Shown here piece after piece: positions 24,153-35,980 of a DNA stretch of 64,000 nucleotides. The position numbers and the translations under genes were made by a program. This DNA is from Branchiostoma floridae (Eukaryota; Chordata; Leptocardii; Amphioxiformes; Branchiostomatidae), in NCBI RefSeq assembly GCF_000003815.2, contig NC_049993.1, positions 17,945,139-18,009,138 on the forward strand, read 5' to 3'. The notes under the pieces were generated by a model. That model saw nothing but the letters and a program-made list of their open reading frames with translations, searched no databases and had not been told where the DNA came from. Within the stretch, counting starts at the first letter, position 1, and each line of letters starts with the position of its first letter.

Positions 24153-25132
24153 CCTATATTCTACCAACCTGATGAAACTATTTTCAGAAGCTTTCCTCTT
24201 TCACATGTTTTGCATTTCTGTCTTAAGCCCCAAATATGCAGCTGCCTTGGTTATAAGAGAGATATTGCTTGGTTAATCTAGACTTTTTTTCTCTATTACA
24301 TTAACTTCAGTTGACTGTTCTGAAGCTCTAAAATATTAAATTGATGCTAAGAGTTGACTCACACTGTTTACAAATACATCAATGTTATTAAATTGCTTCT
24401 CTATGGTTGGATAATCTTCCTTTGATTAGTGTGTCTGATGCAGGTTCCACAAAACTTATCACAACGTGAAGTAGCCAAATTGCTTACTTAGTTTGTTACA
24501 GTCACCCGTAGCTTTTACCTGCCTGTTTTCTTGTTTTACCGAAGCTAGTCTGAGAACATGACGATGGGACTAGGTAAGTTAAGTCTGAACAGCTCAACAG
24601 TGGTGGTTAGTGCTAAAATTGTTGACTACATTCAGCTCATTCTGAAGCTCTAAGAATACCACATATGTACACTTAGAGTTGCTTTACATTGTCTGGAAGT
24701 GCATCTTTCATTTCTTAATTCTTTCTCCTCTTATCACTTTGTCTGAACCAGATTCTACCCCAGCAAAACTCATGAGAACACGAAGTAACCAGCATTTCAC
24801 CTGACTATATTCTCGCTTTTTACTGACAATCGTTGAGTGACCGGTTTGCAGTAACTGTTGCCTGTCGCCTAGGTTCAGTTCACATTTCATCATGTCTACA
24901 ATACTACATGAATAGTCTGAGAGTTCATTCACACTGTTTAGAAAAACATCACTAATTCTTTTAAAATTGCTTCTCTATAGCTGGCTGGCTAATGTAGGAT
25001 TCCCAAAACTCATCAGAACAAAACCAGTTTGCTAACTGAGTCCCGTCGTTGACCCCATCTGCCTGCTTCCTTGTTTTTCTCAGGATCGTCAGAGAACCGT
25101 TCAGCAGTGGTAGTCAGATATCTGTCTGTCAT

Positions 25133-28100
25133 CTAGTTACGTCCTGTGGAATTATGAACAAGATTCGTTTATGAAGGTTAGATATCCAGGTAAACAAAGG
25201 CAATTTGAACTCTACAACTGGATAAAATTTTGAGATTCACTTCCGGACGTTTCGTGTGACATCCATCACTCTTCTTCATCGTCACTGTCCGTAATTATTC
25301 CTATTTCTGAAGACTGATAGAGTCTGCATGTAACATACAAGATACAAGATAGCTTTATTGGATGTCACAGTGTTGGCTACTGAATTAAAAACCAATTTAC
25401 AATGTTTAAAACCTCTATAATTTGACAGGCGCGCATCAAATATGGCTTCATATACCTGGGATGACTTGACATATGAAGGGTCGGTGGACGTCACATGGTT
25501 GGTCGTTCCATTGCCCTACATAGGCGGCCTTATGAACGTATTCGACACAATCCTCATCACCCTTTTCGTCATTCGGCTCGCCAGGAACCCACAGCGTGTA
25601 GCTCCCAAGAGGAGCGCCATCCATCCACTCGAAGTGCCCCTCTTCGCGCCGATCGTGCAGGCCAATCCAAAGTCTGTCTCGATGGGTAAAGCTTATAAGG
25701 ATGTAGGACATGGCGTCTCGGGGCATGGCGAGGGTGCCGCCGTCTAGCTCACAGGTCTTCTCCGCTGCGTTGAAGCTCGAATGGGTGTCAAACGTCTTGT
25801 AGCAGACGCCATTCGCATCCCAGTAATCTTTGGGGCAAGATGCTGAAGACGATGTATTCAAAACATCATTAGGTATGATATACTGCCAAAACTATCCAAA
25901 ATTTGTCTTCAGCTTCTTTGCATATCAATTCATAGTAAGGCTAAAACCTGTGTCACAGGCGAAAGGTAGTTGATGTTACCTGAGACGTCCGGCCGTTTTT
26001 AAACTCATCCTAAGTTACTTGAGTAAGTGCTTTTTGGCGTCTCTTATTGCCTGGATTTGGGGTGGGTACCGGTACAGAAAATTCAGGTACAGGTACGATC
26101 AAGGTCCAAAGGATTAACCTGGACATGATCGTTTGTGAATAGGCAATACTCAAAACAATAGTCCCTTTCGCTACAAAGGAATCTGTTTGGTGGAGTATAC
26201 TATCTTCCTTTCTGCGTCTCTCTTGCTATTTTCTTGGACCAATACACCTTTCTCGCGCGGCGGCCATGATAGATCCAAGACGAGGCCAATGAGGCAAACA
26301 GACAAAACTTATTTCTAAAATCAGGTCCCATTTAGTTTTTCCCCAAACCACAACATTTTTTATAATACAAGATAGAATAATAAATATTACAAGTAGTGTT
26401 ATGCACTGAAAGATGTAGCAATTTAGAGTAGTGTAGACTGATCTCATGGTCCCATATGAGATGCAAAACAAAAACATAATCATGCAAATTTTTGACGGAT
26501 TTGCAGCCATTCACTTATTGGTCACTTTCCTAATTCGCAGGTTATCATTGGCTGAACTTCTAATTATGATGGACAGTCTTCTGTTTGCCGCATTGAACTC
26601 GTTTTAGATCTATCATGGCCGCCGCGTGAGAAAGGTGTATAAGCCTCAAAACACACGAACGACTGCCGACGTAGTACCGGTATAATCTGTTCATTTTCTA
26701 ATGGGTCCGACATCCGGTCTATTGAATTTTTTTCAGGTCCGGTCCAACAAGAAATAAACCGTTTTGTGGATGTATGTCTCAAAGATTGAACGGTATGGTC
26801 CTAACCTTCCTTCCGCACGCACGGTCCAACAGGATCCATTATTCCTGGAGGTCCAGGAGACCTGGCAGAACCAGCAGTGCAAGCTGGTCCCGTGGGTCCC
26901 TTTTCTGCTGAAGGTCCAGGAGGCCCACGAGTAGCTGGTCCTCTGGGTCCCTTGTCTGCTGGCGGCTCGGGAGGCCAGGCAGGGCCAGGGCCAGCCGGCC
27001 CTATGTGCCCCTTTTCTCCTGGAGGCCCGATGGGCACCTCTTCTCTTAGAGGTCCTGGTTGTCCGGGGTTGGTTGCCCCTATGGGACCACTAAAACCGAT
27101 GCCTGAAATGAAAGATATCACATGAACCCCAACCGTAATCATCAGCTGGTAAGTCAATGATTAATATGCGCACTATGGGATGGTAGGATACCCTACTTAC
27201 GCTCAATCTCCGTCACTCGCACTGTAAGCTTTTGAATCTCCTCGGAAAGGACGGTCATGTTAACTGTATGAAAAAAAGGAGAAAGAAAACTGAGCTTGAA
27301 ATGATACGAGTAATACAGCAATATTGAAGAAAAATGGCTTCTTCCAAATATCAACGTTATGGAACTGGATTTTACAGGGAAAAGGGAGAAAAACTTTGCT
27401 GTGCAACTGGCAGAAACTGACCTGCAACGAAAGGAAGTACACTAGCAATGACTGCAACAACCAGAGTAACAACGGTCAACCAGATCATCTTACACCAAAC
27501 GGCCTTGTTGTAAGTGCTTTGATCATGAGTCGCTGTTGGGCAAAAAAAGACATGCATTTTTGAAGTCATTTATTACAAAGATAAAGCAACGTACATGTGT
27601 TCAATGAAACGTATATAAAACCACACATGCAGTAAAATAAAAACTTCTACAAAAAATGTAGACCACAGCTTGCCCAGAATTTGATTCTTTTTAATCCAAC
27701 AGTCAAATCTGTCCCTCCTCTGCACAAGACCATTCAGAGGTTCTGTAAGGTAAGGGTCTGCTTTCTGTAAGGTTAGGATCACGAAAACATGAAAGGAAAA
27801 CATTTTATACCTTTTCCACTACAGGTGTACATTGGGTTGGGATCTCGCTGTTTGGGTGTTATGTCTGAGGAGAAATTAAAGAAATAAGCATTTCTAAAAA
27901 AAGAAAGAGACAACCATGAAGATAATGAGTACAGCAGTACAGAAATAGGATACCACTGCAGCCTGGTGCGGGATGCACTGTTCAACGTTTTACCTGCCAT
28001 GGTGGCGTCGATAGGGTTGGGGGTATTCGCAGCGGCGTCCGCACGTGCCTGCCAATCAGTCTGAGCTTGCTGCTTGGGTGTTGTGTCTGAGGTGAAGTTA

Positions 28101-30426
28101 AAAAAAAGAGCATTTTTTTACAAAATAAAAACTCAAGAAAAAATATAATGGGTCCTAACAAGCAGTGCAGCAATAGGATACCATTGCAGCCGGATGCGGG
28201 AAATATAGTTTGACGTTTCACCTGCCATGCAGGCGTCCATAGGGTTGGGGGCACTCGCAGGGGAGTCGGCACGTGCCTGCCAATCAGTCTGAGCTTGCTG
28301 CTTGGGTGTTATGTCTGAGGAAAAATTACAAAAATAAGCATTATTACAAAATAAAAAGACAAGCATGAAGATAATGAGTCATAGCTAACAAGCAGTACAG
28401 AAATAGGATACCACTGCAACCGGGTGCAGGAAGTATAGTTTGACGTTTCACCTGCCATGGAGGCGTCCATAGGGTTGGGGGCACTCGCAGGGGCGTCCGC
28501 ACGTGCCTGCCAATCAGTCTGAGCTTGCTGATTGGGTGTTGTGTCTGAGGAGAAATTACAAAAGTAAGCATTTTTACAAAATAAAAAGACAAGCATGAAG
28601 ATAATGAGTCAAAGCTAACGAGCAGTACAGAAATAGGATACCATTGCAGCCGGATGCGGGAAGTATAGTTTGACGTTTCACCTGCCATGGAGGCGTCCAT
28701 AGGGTTGGGGGCACTCGCAGGGGCGTCCGCACGTGCCTGCCAATCAGTCTGAGCTTGCTGCTTGGGTGTTGTGTCTGAGGTGAAGTTAAAAAAAGAGCAT
28801 TTTTTACAAAATAAAAACTCAAGAAAAAAGATAATGGGTCCTAACAAGCAGTACAGCAATAGGATACCATTGCAGCCGGATGCGGGAAGTATAGTTTGAC
28901 GTTTCACCTGCCATGGAGGCGTCCATAGGGTTGGGGGCACTCGCAGGGGCGTCGGCACGTGCCTGCCAATCAGTCTGAGCTTGCTGCTTGGGTGTTGTAT
29001 CTGAGGAGAAATTACAAAAATAAGCATTATTACAAAATAAAAAGACAAGCATGAAGATAATGAGTCATAGCTAACAAGCAGTACAGAAATAGGATACCAC
29101 TGCAACCGGGTGCGGGAAGTATAGTTCGACGTTTCACCTGCCATGGAGGCGTCCATAGGATTGGGGGTATTCGCAGGGGCGTCGGCACGTGCCTGCCAAT
29201 CAGTCTGTTCTTGCTGCTTAGATGTTGTGTCTGAGGAGAAATTACAAAAACAAGCATTTTCACAAAATAAAAAGACAAACATAATGATTACATGTTATCT
29301 GTAAGGTAAAATTACGAAACCAGGAAAAGAAAATATCTTATACCTGGTCCGTTGCAGACATACATGGGGTTTGGAAAATTAGCAATGACGTCAGCACGTG
29401 TCTTCCAATCAGTCTGCTCTTGCTGCATGAGCGTGGTGCCTGTAGGACATTACAAGTATATTAACGATATCATATACAAAGTAATTATAAAAGGGCTATA
29501 ATGGAAAGTTATCTTTGAATTATCGAAGCCATTTAACTTGGGTGACTTGAATACTACTAGTATACTCAGTACCCCATTAAAACATAAAATGAATTACAAA
29601 AATGACATTTGATGGCACGCTCAATTTATAAAGCGTATAGGACGATCATCATTGAATTAATGATAATTCTATTAATGAGAAAAGCCAAGAAGGCATTATT
29701 CCGAAACCGAGCTTATGTGAATTTTACCTGCTCTTGAGGCGTACACGTTTGGAATGTTCGCGGAGGCGTCCGTACGTGCCTGCTGGTAGGTCTGATCTTG
29801 TTGCAATTGCTTGGGTGTGGTGCCTGGAAGGAAAATCACAAACGAAGACTTATCACTCGTACAAAATAGTAGTGTGGGCGTACGAACAAGCATACAGAGA
29901 GAGGCACAGACTAAGTGCAGAAAACTCGTACGGGCGCGGTCACATGTAGGTGGTTCGATCGTCGTACGATTTTGATGATAGGATTTTTAAGCAGACAGTG
30001 ACAGAGCCAACCACCCACAAGGATCCAGGAGAGCGTTTTGTGCAGCAAGACAGCTGAACATGGCGGGACACATGCAGGGATGTCCTTATACCCCTGTCAC
30101 ATTATCCACGATCTTCGCGCGTATCGATGGAAGATGGGCATTATTTAAGATCGACAGGGGATTGCACATATTTTTCACCTGAAAACCGTCCCTGTCGCAT
30201 ATAAGCCATATTTTGTACCTTGTACTGTAACAATTGTTGTGCAATAAAGTTATTATTATAAGAGAGGCTCAGGCGATTGCCGCAGATATCGTCGTCCGAT
30301 CGATTTTCGCAAAATGTGACAGGGGTATGAAAAATGCCCCAAGTTAGCGATCGTAGGACGCACAACAAGGGAATATCTGTTACCTGCTGTGTCGCCAGTC
30401 TGGGACTCCTGCTGCCTTCCCGACAT
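25133..30426 (-). CDS. G3: type II membrane collagen-CTLD protein with nine cassettes, 571 aa
   Basis: Exons: 30426-30384 ([15 protein letters not shown]), cassettes 29823-29728, 29439-29344, 29230-29138, 29000-28908, 28774-28682, 28544-28452, 28314-28222, 28086-27994 and 27864-27811, membrane exon 27532-27422, coil 27263-27201, collagen 27102-26806, CTLD 25842-25456, last exon 25143-25133 (GRN, stop). 1713 coding bases, frame intact. The cytosolic tail is the longest of the set: six near-identical middle cassettes carry NPMD or NPID instead of NPMY, while the outer ones keep NPMY or PNVY. The collagen is degenerate (for example AWPPEPPADKG). The CTLD has EPN plus WND, predicting mannose/GlcNAc/fucose-type binding. 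Confidence 0.8.
25456..25842 (-). CDS. G3 CTLD exon
   Basis: Starts ASCPKDYWDANGVCYK after TTCAG. Has [33 protein letters not shown] and QWNDQPC. EPN/WND calcium-site residues and all six Cys are present. Ends FICQVIP with donor CCAG|GTATAT. Confidence 0.9.
26058..26770 (+). repeat. Interspersed repeat interrupted by a MITE
   Basis: Same family as 23396-23690; the middle is split by the element at 26243-26639. Confidence 0.55.
26243..26639. mobile_element. MITE nested in a repeat
   Basis: Terminal inverted repeats of about 33 bases (tacacctttctcgcgcggcg and inverse, one mismatch A/G). No transposase. Confidence 0.75.
26806..27102 (-). CDS. G3 collagen exon, degenerate
   Basis: Begins IGFSGPIGATNPGQPG and ends VRKEG at AAG|GTTAGG. 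Gly spacing is broken several times (PGPLREEVPIG, GPAWPPEPPADKG), so the triple helix would be short or kinked compared with G4 and G7. Confidence 0.8.
27811..29823 (-). repeat. G3 expanded cassette array, period about 228 bp
   Basis: Cassette exons start at 28086, 28314, 28544, 28774, 29000 and 29230, giving spacings of 226-230 bases with exon and intron copied together. Two intron types interleave (one with tgaagttaaaaaaagagc, one with agaaattacaaaaataag), implying multi-unit duplication. The repeated core reads QTDWQARADAPASAPNPMD. The last cassette (27864-27811) has an in-frame internal deletion to 54 bases but keeps NPMY. Confidence 0.85.
29934..30364. mobile_element. Outer MITE, related to 21723-21937, one end lost
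   Basis: Left end gggcgcggtcacatg and internal cgtacgattttgatg match the element in G2; the right end stops at gttagcgatcgtagg. Hosts the nested element 30089-30327. Confidence 0.6.
30089..30327. mobile_element. Nested MITE
   Basis: Ends tacccctgtcacatt and the inverse aaatgtgacaggggta, inserted inside the outer element. Confidence 0.72.
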
Positions 30427-32566
30427 TACGGCGCTTCTCAAGTTTCTGGACAGCAAAAACACGTCCTGCACCTGCCACGGTATTTGGCGACTGGTGTGAA
30501 ATCAGACTGTCGTCTAATCACTGGTAGCATTTCTTAGATATCTTTTTTGAAAGAGCAAAAGTCAAACATATTGATAAGCAACAAACGACAAGTCTGCTAA
30601 CCAGTCTACCAAATTGATGAAAAGTACTTTTCAAAGTCGTCACACATCTTCAGTTATTGAAAACACAGAGCATCATTTTTCAAATTAAAAACATATGCTT
30701 TTTGTGTATATCGAAGCATATCTACAATTTACAAAAGAGTCTTTGAAAGTAATTGCATGCACGCCTACTACTAAATAAAACTACTTTCCAGCAGACGATA
30801 TTTTCTTTAATCTAAATACAGCATTTTGCAACTGATATGGATACACGTTAGTGACAGATCAACATGATTGGCGCAGTTGGCGAAAAACGTACCATAAGAG
30901 TATTTAGTCTGTCTTTATCATTCATCGTTTCTATGACAGTGTTATTGACTTGCGGATTTATCAAGATCGACTGTTCACGGAAATCGAAAGTGGCAACTGC
31001 TTGATGACGTGACAGAACAAGTCAAATCCATATTTAGTTATCTTACAAATATATGATTTTTAACATTTTCATGTACTGATATTTCTAACAATACTTGGCT
31101 CATGATAAGATAGTAACGAGACCGGTTCAATGACAAAATTGAAACATTTATTGTGATACACACTTCTTGATTGTACTTTATTAGTTATTTTTCTTCAGTA
31201 CTCTCTTTTGTTGACTGACTGAGTGATTGGCTCTTGTGTTCACCGGTGAGTGATTTGCATATCAAGTACTTTGAATTCCTTGAGGCTTGGGGCCGATAAT
31301 TCTTAACAATTTCTATCATACTCTTGCTTGCTTTTATTGGCATGGGTGACAACGCACCCGTAGTACTCCCAACTCTGGTCCTGGATTTGTGCCGTCAAAG
31401 GTAAACGGTATTGCTTACAATTTTCACTCTGGAAAGCCACGAGAGCATAAACAGCTTTCATCTTTTGTGTCCTTTTATCTTATCTTTTATTTAAGCCCAT
31501 GTGCGCAGATGCATTGGCTATACAAGTTACTTTACTGTTTTACTCAGTTCCAACTTCTCTAGTTTATCCGTTCTAGGAATCCTTCATTGCTAAATTACTT
31601 GGTTACAATGGAGTTTTTCTCACATTGTTACATTAATTTTAGTCCTTGATGTTCTAGATTACTATATGAATACTAAGAGTAGATTTACACTTTGTGAATA
31701 CATCATGTGTTTCTGAATTGCTTCTATGTGGTGGGGCCATCCTTCACTAATCTCTTTGATACAGATTCTACCGACACCTGCTTATGTGGCGGTTAGAGTT
31801 AGAATTGTCGGACTAGATTCGGCTCATTCTGTAGCTCTACGAATACTATTTAAAAACTGACTTGATAAACAAGTTAAGTTCAAGTACATACTAAGTTTAT
31901 CATTACACTCCTCGGCTACGATAGCAATTTGCCTGAACCAAATTCTGCCCGTACAAAACTCATGAGAACATGACGTAACCAGTTTGCCTACTTTATCATC
32001 TCATGTCATTAACCTCGGATATCAACTGACTATTCTCGCATTTTACTTAAGATCGTAAGGGCCAGTTTGCAGTGACCTAACGCTTAGGTTCAGTTCGCAT
32101 TTCTAAAGTTCTAAAATGCTACATGAATACTCTTGAGTGCTCATTTACACTGTTTAGAAATACATCTTTTGTTCTTTGAAAAATTGCTTCTCTACGGTGA
32201 GGTCCTCTTCCTCTTATCACTTTGAACCAGATTCAACCCCAACAAAACTCATCAGAACATGCATGAAGTATCCAGCTTGCTTACAGTCACCTCATCAACC
32301 TGAGATTTTACCTGACTACTTTAGTATATATTCTCGCCTCGCTTTTTACTGACGATCGTTGAGGGACCGTTTTGCAGGCGCCTATACATGTATACGTTTA
32401 ATTCACATTTCTTAATCTCTAAAACACTACATGAATTGATTCACACTGTTTAAAATGCACCACTTTCCTTTAGATTACTTCTCTATGGTTGGATGGATTA
32501 TCTTCCACTATCACTTTGTCTGAGCATCGTCAGAGAACCGTTCAGCAGTGGAGATCGGCCTGTCGC
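30427..32566. other. Intergenic, G3 to G4
   Basis: G3 proximal block at 30456-30480, AT-rich sequence, then tandem 3'-flank units of G4. No gene seen. Confidence 0.6.
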
Positions 32567-35038
32567 CTAGGTACGTCCTGTGGAGGAATGAACAAGATTG
32601 CCATCAAGAGGTACTGGGAAGATTCAAAGGTAAAAGCATAGATAATACTGGTCTAGTTCCGAACGTCTCGAGTGAAATCCATCACTCCGAACGTCTCGAG
32701 TGAAATCCATCACTCCGTGCGTCTCGAGTGAAAACCTTCACTCTTTATGGATGGATGTTAATTACTTGAGAGCATGCCATCGTGATGGATGTCGTTCGAA
32801 ACTTTCGAAAGTAAATCTCAAAATTTCATCCAGCTGTAGAGATTAAATTGCCTTTAGATATTGTTTATCTCAATGTCTAGCCTTCAGAAATGTATCGTTT
32901 GTAATGATGTCAAACAATGTTAGTTCACGTAAAACGTAGTGTCTACAGCTACGTCTATACATACGAGACTCCGTGGGTGAATGGAATACCAGCCACCAGC
33001 CACATGCAGTAAATGATTAGCCATGAGAGTTAGCCTACCATAGATTTACAATTTGTCACTGAACAAGGTGTTTTCAATCAATGGCAAGTCCGGCAAGTCC
33101 AGTGCCCTTGTCAACTTCTAGTATTCCTATTATTGCCGGTTTTCACTACTTTTAGAACTCCACAAGGACGACTAACATACCTGGGGTGACTTCGCATATG
33201 AAGGGCAGACGGGTGGCGCATGGTAGGTCGTTCCAATGCCCTGTATTGTACTCGACACAATCTTCAGCACCATTGCTGTCATCTGGCTGTCCATGACGCC
33301 ACATTTGGTAACTCGAGAACTTGAGAGGGGTGCCATCTATCCATTCGAAGTACCCCTCCAAGCGCTGATCGTCCAGGCCGATCCAGTGGGTGTCACGCCC
33401 AGCCCTCAGTTCCCAGAGCAGGACGTCGTTGGATGTGGCGTCTCGCGGCATGGCCAGGGTACCGCCGGGCGCGTCACACCTGCAGGTTCCTGCTGCCGTG
33501 TTGAAGTCCTCAGCAGAGTGGAACACCTTGTAGCAGATTCCATTACGACCATGCAAGTATCTCCTGGGGCAAGATGCTGAAGAAGGTGTGTTCACAACAT
33601 GATAATATATATGGCATGCGCTCAAAACTTGTCTCAACAATCACTCAAGGGACTGAGGTAAAAAAAACTGTAGGTAGAACTGACGGGACTGTTTTAATGT
33701 AGCAATGATTGGAATATAGTCCTTACCTGGTTTCTGCCCGTACGGCACTGCCGGAAGAGGTCCAACGGACCCCCACATTCTTGGAGGTCCGGAAGACCCA
33801 GGGCAGACTTGCCCCATGGGACCCCATTTTCCAGGGAGCCCAGGTCTCCCAGGTCTCCCAGGCCTCCCAGCCTTTCCCTTTGGGCCAACTGGCCCCATGG
33901 CTCCCTTTTCCCCTGGAGGTCCGGGAGGCCCACGAATAACTGGCCCGATGGTTCCATTCTCACCTGGAGGTACGGGAGGCCCGGTAACCCCAGGAGGCCC
34001 GGCAACCCCAGGGCCAGCTGGCCCGATGGGTCCCCTTTCTGCTGGAGGTCCGGGTGGCCCAGAAGGCCCAGGAAACCCAGCGCCAGCTGGCCCCATGGCT
34101 CCCTTTTCTCCAGGAGGTCCGGGAGGCCCACGAGTAGCTGGCCCGATGGGTCCCTTTATTCCCGGAGGTCCTGGAGGCCCAGGAGGCCCGACAGACACAT
34201 TGCCAGCTGACCCAACTGGCCCCTTTTCTCCTGGAGGTCCGGGAGGCCCACGAGTAGCTGGCCCGATGGGTCCCTTTATTCCAGGAGGTCCTGGAGGCCC
34301 AGGAGGCCCGGCAACCCCAGGGCCAGCTGGCCCGATTGGTCCCCTTTCTCCCGGTGGCCCACGAGTAGCTGACCCTTTGGGTCCTTTTACTCCTGGAGGT
34401 CCGGGAGGTCCTGGTGGCCCGAGACCTTTGGGTCCTCTAAAATCAGTGCCTGAAATGAAGGATGTTTGAAGAACTCCAAGCAAAGCTCAGCAGGTAAATC
34501 AAATTTGAGATTTGTACTCTTTGTGACTACTTACGTTCAATCTCCGCCACTCGCTCTGTAAGCTTTTGAATCTCCCCAGAAAGGACAGTCATGTTGACTG
34601 TATGGAAAAAAGAAGAAGAAAACTAAGCTTGCTATGTTAATACTGGGATTGAGGACTTGACTATTATGAAAAATTAATGTTCTTGTCTGTGAACTGGATT
34701 CAATAAGGGAATTAGATAGGAGAAGAAGCATGTGACCTGGAAGGAACCCTTACAGTATCAAACACAAAAACTGACCTGCAAGGAAAGGAAGTACTATAGC
34801 AATGACTGCTACAACCAGGACGCCTATGGCCAACCAAATCTTCTTGCAACGGCTGGACCAGTCTGCCTTGTTGTAAGTGCTTGGGTCATAGGTTGCTGTA
34901 AGTTATGTATTGCAAATATGAAACAATGTACAATTTTTGCATAAAAGATAACAAATAAATAAAACCACAAAAATAATTACAACAAATACCTGGTCTCAAA
35001 ACAATACCTCCCTTGTTATGGAGGTGAAAACAAAGATT

Positions 35039-35100
<62 letters not shown>

Positions 35101-35980
35101 GCAGAAATTTACTGTGACATGTACGACGACAACTCTCACAATAATGCAGCTAATTTGATGTCGCTCTCAAACAATGTAGTTCTTAACTTGGAAAGAGTGA
35201 TGCCCTACCTGCTCTCGAGGCGTACATAACGTTGTTTATATTTGCACCCTTGTCCGCAAGAGTCCGCCAGTCAGGCTGGGTGGGTGTGGCGCCTGCAGAA
35301 AAATAAAATTCGTAAACTCATCTGCATATCAATCATTCTGAATGAAACGCTCAGTCCTCTTCGTATTATCTGGCCGCATTGCTTTGTCCAGAGCGTCCAG
35401 AGCTTTTGAGTCAGATAACTGAAGAGAACTGACCAATAATCTCCAAGCAGATATTTCGGTTGGCAAAACAACATCCGTGTATTTGCCCATCGATGCTGTC
35501 TTGTTTTGCCAACCCAAAGGTCTGCTAGAAAATTAACTGAGCGATTCAGTCAGTCAAAATTCCCAATTTTGCAGTTGACGAACAATTTAATTTCTCCATA
35601 ATGTAATATACCAACTAAGATTAACTTTTATGCTAGAATAAGCCTTTTTTCCTCCGATCAAACCTTAACAGTCAAACAGCGAAGAAGAATTTTGTTGTTA
35701 ATTTCTACCAAATCTCCACAGTCAAACTTGGTATCAATACGACCCCTTTCCGTACGACCCGAAATTTTCAGTCCCTTTAGACACATGTCAAAGACGATGA
35801 CATGTCTATCGCAGCCCCTAACACACGAGGACACAAGTTTTCACAGACAACCAGGTCCAGGTTTTTGGACCTGAACCGGACCTGTACCTGAATTTCCTGT
35901 ACCGGTACCCACCCCTTATGCCAAAAAAATATTTTACCTCGTCTGTCGGCGGTCTTTGGTAGTGGATTCTCTGTCGACAT
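32567..35980 (-). CDS. G4: type II membrane collagen-CTLD protein, complete, 479 aa
   Basis: Exons: 35980-35938 ([15 protein letters not shown]), single cassette 35292-35209, membrane exon 34895-34776, coil 34597-34535, collagen 34449-33727, CTLD 33576-33181, last exon 32577-32567 (GRT, stop). 1437 coding bases, frame intact. The cassette reads [14 protein letters not shown] and ends NNVMYAS, so the Pro of NPxY is absent. The membrane exon begins [13 protein letters not shown], then CKKIW, then the helix, which predicts type II topology. The 63-base coil reads [20 protein letters not shown]. The collagen is long (about 70 triplets, repeating [17 protein letters not shown]). The CTLD has QPD plus WND. 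Confidence 0.83.
32659..32742. repeat. 28-bp tandem repeat, three copies
   Basis: Unit ccgaacgtctcgagtgaa plus atccatcact, the third copy diverged. Minus-strand reading relates to the gtgatggatgtcac/gaaacgtc motif seen elsewhere in the array. Confidence 0.85.
33181..33576 (-). CDS. G4 CTLD exon
   Basis: Starts [17 protein letters not shown]; contains a CRCDAPGG insertion adding a Cys beside the usual TC, then [33 protein letters not shown] and HWNDLPC. QPD/WND sites are intact. Donor CCAG|GTATGT follows FICEVTP. Confidence 0.9.
33727..34449 (-). CDS. G4 collagen exon
   Basis: Begins [13 protein letters not shown] and ends YGQKPG at CAG|GTAAGG. Mostly uninterrupted Gly-X-Y, with Lys-rich triplets ([20 protein letters not shown]) like those that bind polyanions in scavenger-receptor collagens; that role is an inference. 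Confidence 0.9.
35043..35099. repeat. (TA)n microsatellite
   Basis: About 28 uninterrupted TA units in the G4 intron between cassette and membrane exons. Confidence 0.95.
35845..35915 (-). repeat. Fragment of the gggtaccggtacag repeat
   Basis: Inverse of the family at 23396-23690, in G4 intron 1 just before the start exon donor. Confidence 0.55.

Larger units (their letters stand above)
22777..25132. other. Intergenic, G2 to G3
   Basis: Proximal block 22806-22830, the repeats at 23396 and 23929, then tandem 3'-flank units of G3 (24200-25130), each with a relative of cctaggttcagttcac. No gene seen. Confidence 0.6.

Noticed and set aside
25442-25747. Plus-strand ORFs over CTLD exons (also 6309, 17990, 33236, 38312)
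   Set aside because: Mirror frames of conserved lectin codons with no splice or domain support.
27994-29230. Regular 228-base repeats as a CRISPR-like or satellite array
   Set aside because: Each unit is a phase 1-1 coding exon with its intron; the organism is eukaryotic.
28344-29282. 312-codon minus-strand ORF as a single exon
   Set aside because: It reads through introns of the G3 cassette array in the wrong frame for most exons; the cassettes are bounded by canonical splice sites.
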